The notes under the pieces are model-generated. The model ran no database searches. It worked only from the letters and a program-made list of their open reading frames with translations, and was not told the origin of the DNA. The position numbers and the translations under genes are program-made. Shown here one piece after another: positions 6,437-13,140 of a stretch of DNA of 16,074 nt (position 1 is the stretch's first letter; each line of letters begins with the position of its first letter). This stretch comes from an uncultured bacterium (GTDB lineage Bacteria; Bacillota; Clostridia; Oscillospirales; Ruminococcaceae), in NCBI GenBank assembly GCA_905215595.1, contig CAJMQZ010000043.1:1-16074 (forward strand), written 5' to 3'.

Positions 6437-6465
6437 ATTATATAAAGTTTTTGCGAAAAAGTAAA
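6437..6465 (-). promoter_or_regulatory. Promoter of the Lrp-type gene, TTTACT-17-TATAAT
   Basis: On the minus strand a -35 TTTACT (6460-6465), a 17-bp spacer and a perfect -10 TATAAT (6437-6442). The start would be near 6430, giving a leader of roughly 110 nt, long for such a gene and very AT-rich. Confidence 0.7.
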
Positions 6466-6498
6466 GTATTATTTTAAAGCAAAATACGAAAATCCTGT

Positions 6499-6526
6499 TT
6501 GACAAGAAAAGAAAAACGGGTATAAT
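6499..6526 (+). promoter_or_regulatory. Consensus promoter TTGACA-16-TATAAT with no gene behind it
   Basis: Both hexamers match the sigma-A consensus perfectly (6499-6504 and 6521-6526, 16-bp spacer). The next plus-strand protein gene begins more than 2 kb downstream, and an intrinsic terminator follows about 85 bases after the predicted start near 6533. The promoter therefore appears dedicated to a short RNA. Confidence 0.85.
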
Positions 6527-6532
6527 ACATCA

Positions 6533-6648
6533 TGCAAGGCAGCGCAATGCACAAAAGCCTGCCAGTGATATTGAGATTCACCACTTTATATACTTTCCCA
6601 CCCCTCTATACACAAAAACCCGCTGCCAGGCGGGTTTTTGTGTTTGTT
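6533..6648 (+). ncRNA. Putative small RNA of about 115 nt
   Basis: The stretch from the predicted start to the end of the terminator tail holds no gene with a ribosome site. Bases 6538-6563 can form a weak hairpin (GGCAG with CTGCC); 6564-6581 can form another around GTGA/TCAC. A pyrimidine-rich, apparently unpaired segment follows (CTTTCCCACCCCTC at 6593-6606), then the terminator hairpin. This order of folded 5' part, C-rich single-stranded part and terminator is common in regulatory RNAs of Gram-positive bacteria. It does not match what I know of SRP RNA, 6S RNA, tmRNA or RNase P. A 44-codon ORF starting at 6532 runs through the terminator, has no ribosome site and is unlikely to be translated. 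The exact ends are estimates. Confidence 0.55.
6611..6648 (+). terminator. Intrinsic terminator of the putative small RNA
   Basis: A perfect 13-bp stem (6611-6623 with 6630-6642) around a 6-nt TGCCAG loop, followed by TTTGTTGG. The right arm itself carries TTTTT. The remaining bases 6650-6738 up to the HflX terminator show no gene or structure that I can support. Confidence 0.85.
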
Positions 6649-6738
6649 GGGGCTTTTTATTTATGAAAAAAGCAGTGGTAGACAACGTACTTGGCCCATA
6701 GAGCAGCTGTTTCCGGTCACGACTCCAACCGTGAAAAT

Positions 6739-6774
6739 GCAAACCCGGAAAGTCTGCGGACTTTCCGGGTTTGC
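6739..6774 (-). terminator. Terminator of hflX
   Basis: A perfect 16-bp stem (6739-6754 with 6759-6774) around a 4-nt loop lies 22 bases past the hflX stop and is followed on the minus strand by ATTTTCAC. Its inner part, CCCGG-AAA-x-TC-loop-GA-x-TTT-CCGGG, is shared with the hairpin at 1909-1944, including an identical loop. Confidence 0.8.
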
Positions 6775-6796
6775 TCTATATCAAAAATTATTCCGC

Positions 6797-8062
6797 TCAG
6801 ACCAGATAGCCCTCAAAGCAGTGCAGGTCCTCGGTCTTGACGATGCCTTCCAGATACAGCCCGTCCTCTCGGTATTCCTCCGCCTGTACGCTGCCGCGCT
6901 CCCGCATGGGGGCGGCAAGCCCCAGCTTGTCGTAGGGCAGCAGCACCCGGATGGTGTGCACCCGGTCGCTGAGCACCTCGTCCAGCTTTTGCAGCAGCTT
7001 GTCCAGCCCGTAGCCGGTCTTGGCGCTGGTCAGCAGGATGTCGGGGTCAAAGCTCAGGGTGTTGGGTTTGTCGCACTTGTTGTACACGGTCAGGCGGGGG
7101 ATATCGGCGCAGTCCAGCCCGTCCAGCACCTCGTCGGTGACGGAAAGCTGTTCCTCGCGTTGTTCATCCCCGGCGTCTGCCACCCGGATGATCACATCAG
7201 ACCATGCGGCTTCCTCCAAGGTGGATTTGAAGGCTTCCACCAGATTGTGGGGCAGGCGGGACACAAAACCTACCGTGTCCACCAGCAGCACTGCCATGCC
7301 GCTGGGCAGCACCAGCTTGCGGCTGGTGGGGTCCAGTGTGGCAAACAGCATATCGGCTTCGGCTACGCTGGGGCCGCACAGGGCGTTCATCAGGCTGGAT
7401 TTGCCCACGTTGGTGTAGCCAACAAGGCTTACCACAGGCATCCCGGTCTTGGCGCGGGCCTTGCGGCTCTCGCCCCGGCGCTTTTCCATCTCGGCCAGCT
7501 TTTCGGCCAGCGCATCAATGCGGGCGTGCACATGGCGGCGGTCCAACTCCAGCTTGGTCTCACCGGCACCGCGGCGGGCACCGCCGCCACCGCCACCGCC
7601 GCCGCCCTGACGGCTTAACGCCTCGCCCATGCCCTGCAAACGGGGCAGACGGTAGCGCAGCAGCGCCAGTTCGGTCTGCAATTTGCCCTCGTTGGTCACG
7701 GCGCGGCTGCGGAAAATTTCCAAGATCAACATGGTGCGGTCGATGACCTCCAAGCCGCCCAGCGCGTTGGAGATGTTGCGGATCTGGCTGCCGGTCAGCT
7801 CTCCGTCAAACACGGCGCATTCCGCGCCCAGCGTCTGGGCGGCAAGGGAAGCCTCTTCCAGCTTGCCGCTGCCCAGCACGATGCCGGTCTCCGGGGTCTG
7901 GCGCTTCTGGGTGATCTGCGCCACGGCCTCCATGTGGTTGGCTTCGCACAGGGCAGAAAGCTCTGCCAGACTGCGCTCGCAGTCCCACAGCCCCTGATCC
8001 AGTGCCAGCAGCACCACCTTTGTGGGAGGGGTCTCGGTCAGAATATCATAAAGCTCGCTCAA
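6797..8062 (-). CDS. hflX: HflX, ribosome-associated GTPase
   Basis: A 421-residue GTPase that binds the 50S subunit or stalled 70S ribosomes and splits them under stress. The N-terminal HflX domain includes GSGKLEE (64-70) and DRTMLILEIF (108-117). GETKLE (167-172) precedes a helical linker. The G domain carries GYTNVGKS (215-222), switch ATLDPTS (241-247), DTVG (262-265), NKCD (328-331) and SAKTG (346-350). The usual GGG-x-G-x-R-GPGETQLE stretch is altered: nine glycines in a row (153-161) and Ala166 where Pro is usual. Start is TTG: AAAGGAC lies 6 nt upstream, the first in-frame ATG is 43 codons inside the conserved domain, and the TTG overlaps the preceding gene's stop as TTGA, suggesting translational coupling to the acetyltransferase. 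Confidence 0.97.
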   Translation of the reverse strand: MSELYDILTETPPTKVVLLALDQGLWDCERSLAELSALCEANHMEAVAQITQKRQTPETGIVLGSGKLEEASLAAQTLGAECAVFDGELTGSQIRNISNALGGLEVIDRTMLILEIFRSRAVTNEGKLQTELALLRYRLPRLQGMGEALSRQGGGGGGGGGARRGAGETKLELDRRHVHARIDALAEKLAEMEKRRGESRKARAKTGMPVVSLVGYTNVGKSSLMNALCGPSVAEADMLFATLDPTSRKLVLPSGMAVLLVDTVGFVSRLPHNLVEAFKSTLEEAAWSDVIIRVADAGDEQREEQLSVTDEVLDGLDCADIPRLTVYNKCDKPNTLSFDPDILLTSAKTGYGLDKLLQKLDEVLSDRVHTIRVLLPYDKLGLAAPMRERGSVQAEEYREDGLYLEGIVKTEDLHCFEGYLV

Positions 8063-8667
8063 AGTAAGTCCTTTCTGTTATCGTAGTGTTCTTTTGTCAG
8101 CAGGTAGCACCGGCATTCCACCGGTGTGCCGTCAAATTTGTGGTAAACGTCGTTGTGATGGTACACAAAGCCGGCCTTTTCCATCACCCGGCCGCTGGCG
8201 GGGTTGTGCACCGCATGGCAGCAGGTGAGAAAGGCTCCGCCCACCTGCCCAAACCAGAAATCCACCACAGCTTGCAGCGCTTCGGTGGTAAAGCCCTTGC
8301 CCCACCACTTCTGTCCGATGCAGTAGCCCGGCTCCCAGATGCCGTCGGAGAGATCCAACTCCGGCCACTTGGTCTTTTGCTGCGGCTCACCTAATAGGGC
8401 GTTATACACGGAGAGGGAGCCGAACACCTGCCCGGTGGCCTTTTCCACCATGGCCCACTGGTAATAATCCGGGTTCGGATACAGCTCTGCCCACGCCGAA
8501 AGCAGCTCCCGGGTCTCGGCAGGGCTTTTGTGCGGCTCCCAGCGCAGAAAACGGGTCACAGCCGGGTCATTTGCCCAGTTTTCGTACATCTGCGGGGCAT
8601 CCTGCGGCAGCAGGCGGCGCAGCAACAGCCGGTCGGTCTCCAGCTCAGGTGTGCCGGTGTGGCGCAT
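8059..8667 (-). CDS. GNAT acetyltransferase, RimJ/RimL-like
   Basis: A 202-residue acetyl-CoA-dependent N-acetyltransferase. ETDRLLLRRLLPQDAPQMYENWANDPAVTRFL (about 10-41) is the standard opening of the RimJ/RimL branch. IWEPGYCIGQKWWGKGFTTEAL contains the acetyl-CoA pyrophosphate-binding Q-x-x-G-x-G loop (QKWWGKG), and HNPASGRVMEKAGF is the following conserved strand-helix with the Asn-x-x-S that contacts CoA. The target cannot be named; family members modify protein N-termini, amino-acid derivatives or antibiotics. The ATG has AGAGG 7 nt before it. Its TGA stop overlaps the hflX start, and both genes appear to share the promoter at 8703-8731. Confidence 0.92.
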   Translation of the reverse strand: MRHTGTPELETDRLLLRRLLPQDAPQMYENWANDPAVTRFLRWEPHKSPAETRELLSAWAELYPNPDYYQWAMVEKATGQVFGSLSVYNALLGEPQQKTKWPELDLSDGIWEPGYCIGQKWWGKGFTTEALQAVVDFWFGQVGGAFLTCCHAVHNPASGRVMEKAGFVYHHNDVYHKFDGTPVECRCYLLTKEHYDNRKDLL

Positions 8668-8702
8668 GCTTCATCCTCTCCCTTTTCTCAAAAGTTATCC
8701 CT

Positions 8703-8731
8703 AAGATAGCACAAAAACGACCGCGCCGCAA
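8703..8731 (-). promoter_or_regulatory. Promoter of the acetyltransferase-hflX operon
   Basis: On the minus strand -10 TATCTT (8703-8708) with an extended TGC before it, and a weak -35 TTGCGG (8726-8731) at 17-bp spacing. It would start transcription about 30 nt before the acetyltransferase ATG. Confidence 0.5.
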
Positions 8732-8750
8732 GCGAAATCAAGAAAACCGC

Positions 8751-8779
8751 TTGACCGGATGGGTGAACTACGATAAACT
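8751..8779 (+). promoter_or_regulatory. Promoter of the yitJ-glycan operon, TTGACC-17-TAAACT
   Basis: A good -35 (8751-8756), 17-bp spacer and a moderate -10 TAAACT (8774-8779). The start near 8786 rules out the ATG at 8785 and supports the ATG at 8818. The short leader holds no room for an S-box or other methionine-sensing riboswitch. Confidence 0.55.
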
Positions 8780-8817
8780 GAAAGATGAAATCCTTTATGG
8801 GAGAGGGAAAAGTATCT

Positions 8818-10602
8818 ATGTTAGATGTACGCAAACTGTTAGCCCAGCGGCCGCTGCTGTTCGATGGCGGCATGGGTACCTATTATAAAGCAAAGCCGGG
8901 GCAGGAGTGTGAGCAGGCAAACCTGACCGACCCCGAGGGCATTCTGGCAGTGCACCGGGCGTATCTTGCTGCCGGAGCCGATGCCATCAAGACCAATACC
9001 TTCAGCCTGCCGCGTCTGGCGGCAGCGCAGCAGCCCGGCTGGGAGCAGCTGGCAGATGCAGGCTGGCAGCTGGCAGTAAAGGCCGCCGGGGAGACCGGCG
9101 CGGCAGTGTTTGCCGACCTTGGCCCCGCACCGGATACCGAGAACAACCCGGCAGCGCAGGTGTATCTTGCCGTGGCAAAGCGCTTTGCCCTGCTGGGTGC
9201 ACGGAATTTTCTGTTTGAGACCTTGAGCGCCGAGGACGGCGTGCTGGAAGCGATTCGTGCGCTGAAGCAGACCGTGCCGGAGGCTTTTGTGCTGGTATCC
9301 TTTGCGGTGCTGCCGGACGGCTACACCCGCGAGGGTCGTTACTGTGCCGATCTGGTGCGCCGTATGGCGCAGAGCGGCGTGGTGGATGCCGTAGGCCTGA
9401 ACTGCGTGTCTGCCCCGGGTGCGATGCGTGCACTGGTGCAGCAGCTGGGGGATGCGGGGCTGCCCCTTTCGGTCATGCCCAATGCGGGCTACCCGGTGGT
9501 GGCGCGGGCGCAGGTGCGCTATCAGGGCAAGCCGGAATATTTTGCCCGGGAGCTGAGCCGCCTTGCCAGTGAGGGCGTGCGCATTCTGGGCGGCTGCTGC
9601 GGCACGACACCGCAGCATATTGCTGCCCTGCGCACCGCACTGGATGCTCTGCCGGAAACGCTGCCCGCCGCCCCGGCGGCAAAGCCCGCTGCAGCGGCAA
9701 AGCCTGCGGTGGAAACGGACGATGCCTTTTTGCGCAAGCTGCGCGCCGGACAGCGGGTCATCGCGGTGGAGCTGGACTCCCCCAAGGACGCCGACCTGAC
9801 CGCGTATCTCGAGGGTGCCCGCCGGTTGCAGGCTGCCGGTGCGGACCTGCTGACCGTTGCGGACTGCCCCATTGCCCGGGCACGGATGGATTCCTCGCTG
9901 GTGGCCTGCCGGGTGCACCGGGAGCTGGGCCTGAACGTACTGCCCCACATGACCTGCCGGGACCGCAACCTGAACGCCACCAAGGCGCTGCTGCTGGGAC
10001 TGTACGCCGAGGGCGTGCGGGAGGTACTGGCCATTACCGGGGACCCCATCCCCACCGCCGAGCGGGACGAGGTGAAAAATGTGTACCAGTTCAACTCCCG
10101 CAAGCTGGCGCAGTATATCGTGTCGCTGGCCGGGGAAGGGCGGGAGATGCCCGCACCCATCACGGTTTTTGGTGCGCTGAACCTGAACGCCCGCAATTTT
10201 GAGGTGGAACTGCGCCGCGCCGCAGAAAAGCTGGAAAACGGCATGAGCGGCTTCCTTACCCAGCCGGTGCTGTCGGCACAGGCGGTGGAAAACCTGCAAA
10301 AAGCCCGGGAGACGCTGGGTGAGCGCGCAAAAATTCTGGCGGGCATCCTGCCGGTGGTCAGCCAGCGCAATGCTATCTTTATGGAAAACGAAGTCAATGG
10401 CATCCATGTGGATGAGGCCATGATCCAGAAGTTTGAAGGGCTGGACCGCGCCGCAGGCGAGGAGTTGGGATTGGAAGTCTCGGTGCAGGCGGCCAAGGCA
10501 TCGGCCCCCTATGCGGACGGCTTTTACCTGATGACCCCCTTCAACCGGGTGGCGCTGATGGAGCGGCTCATTGCCCGCCTGCGCACCGAAGTGACGGACT
10601 GA
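8818..10602 (+). CDS. yitJ: Bifunctional homocysteine S-methyltransferase / methylenetetrahydrofolate reductase
   Basis: A 594-residue fusion like B. subtilis YitJ, linking folate one-carbon units to methionine synthesis. The N-terminal barrel (about 1-280) has FDGGMGT (15-21) and the zinc site made of Cys196 (GLNC), Cys260 and Cys261 (GGCCGTTPQHI), which activates homocysteine. An Ala/Pro/Lys-rich linker (about 280-300) joins the flavoprotein reductase domain (about 302-594), recognised by LPHMTCRDRN (375-384), LAITGDP (404-410), GALNLNARN and the FLTQPV block (479-484). The start is the ATG with GAGAGGG 10 nt upstream; two earlier in-frame ATGs overlap the promoter or the ribosome site. The next gene begins 23 nt after the stop, so it is probably in one operon with glycan genes. 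Confidence 0.95.
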   Translation: MLDVRKLLAQRPLLFDGGMGTYYKAKPGQECEQANLTDPEGILAVHRAYLAAGADAIKTNTFSLPRLAAAQQPGWEQLADAGWQLAVKAAGETGAAVFADLGPAPDTENNPAAQVYLAVAKRFALLGARNFLFETLSAEDGVLEAIRALKQTVPEAFVLVSFAVLPDGYTREGRYCADLVRRMAQSGVVDAVGLNCVSAPGAMRALVQQLGDAGLPLSVMPNAGYPVVARAQVRYQGKPEYFARELSRLASEGVRILGGCCGTTPQHIAALRTALDALPETLPAAPAAKPAAAAKPAVETDDAFLRKLRAGQRVIAVELDSPKDADLTAYLEGARRLQAAGADLLTVADCPIARARMDSSLVACRVHRELGLNVLPHMTCRDRNLNATKALLLGLYAEGVREVLAITGDPIPTAERDEVKNVYQFNSRKLAQYIVSLAGEGREMPAPITVFGALNLNARNFEVELRRAAEKLENGMSGFLTQPVLSAQAVENLQKARETLGERAKILAGILPVVSQRNAIFMENEVNGIHVDEAMIQKFEGLDRAAGEELGLEVSVQAAKASAPYADGFYLMTPFNRVALMERLIARLRTEVTD

Positions 10603-10625
10603 AAATGATACAGGAGGAACGCGCT

Positions 10626-11591
10626 GTGCCTTGTGAAAAACCGCTGCTCAGCATCATCGTGCCGGTGTACAATGTGGAAAACTATCTGCAAAAATGTATC
10701 GATTCCATTCTGGCGCAGACCCTTACAGATTTTGAACTGATCCTTGTGGATGATGGCTCGCCGGACGGCTGCCCTGCGCTGTGCGATGCCGCCGCCGCAA
10801 AAGATGCCCGCGTCCGGGTGATCCACCAGAAAAACGGGGGTCTTTCTGCCGCCCGCAATGCCGGGCTGGATGTGGCAAGGGGCGCGTGGATCGGCTTTGT
10901 GGATTCCGACGACTACATTGCACCGGAAATGTATGAAAAATTGTACCGTGCCGTGCAAAGCACCGGGGCAGATCTTGCCCTGTGTGACTATGCCAAGGTG
11001 GACGAGGCAGGCGTGCCCTGCGTCCAGACACATGCTGCGGTTCCACAAAAGAGTTTGACTGGGCGGGAACTGCTGCAAAAGGCCTATTGGACTACGGTGC
11101 AGATTGCGTGGAACAAGCTGTACCGCCGCACCATCTTTGCACAGCTGCGCTACCCGGTGGGAAAACTGAATGAGGATTTTTTTGTGATCCCGGAGATCTG
11201 TCTGAACACCCAAAAGGCAGTCGTTGTGCCGGATGTGCTGTACTATTATGTACAGCGCGGCGACAGTATTATGGGAAAAAGCAGGACCCTGCGCCATTGC
11301 GATGCTGCCGAGGCAGCACAGCGCTACTGGAACTGCCTTGTGGAAAACCGGGTGTATGAAACACTGCCCGCAGCGGCAGAATGTACCTTTTGTGTGGTGA
11401 GCAGGATCTATTGGACATTACCCGCAGCTTTGCGCAAGGAGCCCCGCAGCATGGAGATGCTGCGGATGCAGTCTGAGACAGTGCGCAGGACCCGTCAGTA
11501 TTGCGCTGTGCCGCTAAAACTTCAACTGCAAAGCTGGCTGCTGTGGCGCTGCCCGCAGGTGTATGGCTGGCTGCGGGATATGTCGAAATGA
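10626..11591 (+). CDS. Family-2 glycosyltransferase (first of the operon)
   Basis: A 321-residue enzyme with a GT-A domain: LLSIIVPVYNVENYL at the N-terminus, VDDGSPDGC (41-49) for nucleotide binding, the KNGGLSAARNAGL block (69-81) and the metal-binding DSDD at 93-96. NEDFF (182-186) is the likely catalytic acid region. This is the common EpsJ/CpsI-type capsule or exopolysaccharide sugar transferase; donor and acceptor are unknown. GTG is chosen as start because AGGAGG (10612-10617) lies exactly 8 nt before it; an ATG seven codons earlier would sit upstream of that site. The stop TGA touches the ribosome site of the flippase gene. Close relative of the third gene of this cluster (13137-14183). 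Confidence 0.9.
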   Translation: MPCEKPLLSIIVPVYNVENYLQKCIDSILAQTLTDFELILVDDGSPDGCPALCDAAAAKDARVRVIHQKNGGLSAARNAGLDVARGAWIGFVDSDDYIAPEMYEKLYRAVQSTGADLALCDYAKVDEAGVPCVQTHAAVPQKSLTGRELLQKAYWTTVQIAWNKLYRRTIFAQLRYPVGKLNEDFFVIPEICLNTQKAVVVPDVLYYYVQRGDSIMGKSRTLRHCDAAEAAQRYWNCLVENRVYETLPAAAECTFCVVSRIYWTLPAALRKEPRSMEMLRMQSETVRRTRQYCAVPLKLQLQSWLLWRCPQVYGWLRDMSK

Positions 11592-11610
11592 GGAGGAAAA
11601 CGATACTCGC

Positions 11611-13140
11611 ATGAGAACGCGCTATACGATGATCAATATGCTGGTCAACATCGGCGGACAAATTTTGGCGATGCTGCTGTCTTTCATCAACCGGATGGTG
11701 TTCATCCGCTGCCTTTCGGCAACCTATCTGGGCGTCAATGGCCTGTTTACCGATGTGCTCAGCATCCTCAACTTTGCGGAACTGGGCATTGGTACGGCTA
11801 TGGTGTTCAGTATGTACGAGCCCGCCGCCCGGGACGATGAGCGGAAGCTGGCGCAGCTGATGAACCTGTACAAGTGGATGTACCGGGCTGTGGCGGCCTC
11901 GGTGCTGCTGTTCGGGCTGGTGCTGCTGCCATTTCTGCCGCACTTTATCAAGGGCGGAGAAGGTATTGAGCATATCACTCTGATCTATATGATATATGTG
12001 CTGGGTTCAGCAAGTTCCTATCTGATGAGTTATAAAAGTTCTATCTATCAGGCCTACCAGAAGGGATATATCCGGGCTGGATGGAACATGGTATGCGAAC
12101 TCATAAAAACGATTTTGCAGACCACGGTGCTGCTGCTGACAGGTAATTTTATCCTGTATCTGGTGGTTCAGCAGGTGGTGCAGTTTCTGCCCAACATTAT
12201 GGTTTCTCGCAGGGCGGATAAAGAGTTTCCGTATCTGAGGGAATGCCATGAACTGCCGGAAAAGGAAGAACGGAACGGCATCCTGAAAAACATCGGCGCT
12301 ATGAGTATGCACAAGCTGGCAGCCATCATTGTGCGCAACACGGACAGCCTGCTGATGTCCTCGTTTATCGGTCTGGCAACGGTAGGCGTTTATTCCAACT
12401 ACCGGCTGATACTCAACGCGCTGAACAACCTGATCAATAAGTTTTCGGTGGCTTTTTCCGGCAGTATCGGGAATCTTGCAGCGCTGGAAAATTCAGATTG
12501 GCTGTATAAGGTCTACAAAGAAATGGACTTTATGTTCTATGTAATGTCCGCTTACCTGACCGGCGGGCTGATGATGCTGTTCAACCCCTTTATCACACTG
12601 CTGTTTGGTGGAGAATACTGCTTTCCGATGACGACCGTGGTGATCATAGTGGTGGAGTTCTACATCTCACGGATGCGGCAGGCGAACCTTTTGTTCCGGG
12701 AGGCCATGGGGCTGTTCTGGAACGACCGCTATAAGGCTGTGGTGGAATCAATCATCAATCTGGTGGCCTCCCTTGTGCTGGTGCAGCGCTACGGCGTGAC
12801 CGGCATTGTCGGGGGCACCATTATCAGCACGCTGTGCACTTGTACTTGGGTAGAGCCTTATATCTTTTTGAAATACGGCGTTCAGGATGAATGGCGGAAG
12901 AAGCTTCGGGATTATTTTGCGGAGTATCTGAAACGGGTGCTGCTTACGGCAGCGGTCTCGGCGGCAGCGGTGCTCTGGGTGCAGCGGTTCCCGGTAGACA
13001 ACTTTGGCATTTTTATTCTGGACGGGCTGCTTTACACAGTCGTGTTCGCAGTGGGAATCGTTCTGGTCTACCATGGCAACGCAGAGTACGCAGCCCTGAA
13101 GCAGCGCGGGCTGAAGATCTTGAAAAGGAGAGCAGGATGA
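11611..13140 (+). CDS. Wzx-type polysaccharide flippase
   Basis: A 509-residue membrane protein of the MOP/PST flippase superfamily, which moves lipid-linked oligosaccharides to the outer face of the membrane. About 12 to 14 hydrophobic spans are visible. The N-terminal stretch NRMVFIRCLSATYLGVNGLF followed by FAELGIGTAMVFSMY is the typical first two helices of this family in Gram-positive bacteria; the length is normal. The ATG at 11611 has AGGAGG only 14 nt upstream, a wide gap, but no better in-frame start codon exists. It is flanked on both sides by GT2 genes; its stop overlaps the next start as ATGA, so the three are translationally linked. Substrate cannot be named. Confidence 0.92.
   Translation: MRTRYTMINMLVNIGGQILAMLLSFINRMVFIRCLSATYLGVNGLFTDVLSILNFAELGIGTAMVFSMYEPAARDDERKLAQLMNLYKWMYRAVAASVLLFGLVLLPFLPHFIKGGEGIEHITLIYMIYVLGSASSYLMSYKSSIYQAYQKGYIRAGWNMVCELIKTILQTTVLLLTGNFILYLVVQQVVQFLPNIMVSRRADKEFPYLRECHELPEKEERNGILKNIGAMSMHKLAAIIVRNTDSLLMSSFIGLATVGVYSNYRLILNALNNLINKFSVAFSGSIGNLAALENSDWLYKVYKEMDFMFYVMSAYLTGGLMMLFNPFITLLFGGEYCFPMTTVVIIVVEFYISRMRQANLLFREAMGLFWNDRYKAVVESIINLVASLVLVQRYGVTGIVGGTIISTLCTCTWVEPYIFLKYGVQDEWRKKLRDYFAEYLKRVLLTAAVSAAAVLWVQRFPVDNFGIFILDGLLYTVVFAVGIVLVYHGNAEYAALKQRGLKILKRRAG

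Noticed and set aside
6532..6664. 44-codon ORF inside the putative small RNA
   Set aside because: Its ATG is at or before the predicted transcription start, it has no ribosome site and it reads through the terminator stem, so translation is unlikely.
7572..7607. Gly-codon run as a phase-variable repeat
   Set aside because: The codons are mixed GGC/GGT and slippage in units of three would keep the frame, so on/off switching is not expected.
6638..7618. Plus-strand open frame of 326 codons following the small RNA
   Set aside because: It begins inside the terminator hairpin, runs antisense to hflX and shows no protein family signs.
8839..10407. Minus-strand open frame of 522 codons
   Set aside because: Antisense to yitJ, whose zinc and flavin-domain motifs are complete; no ribosome site or family pattern.
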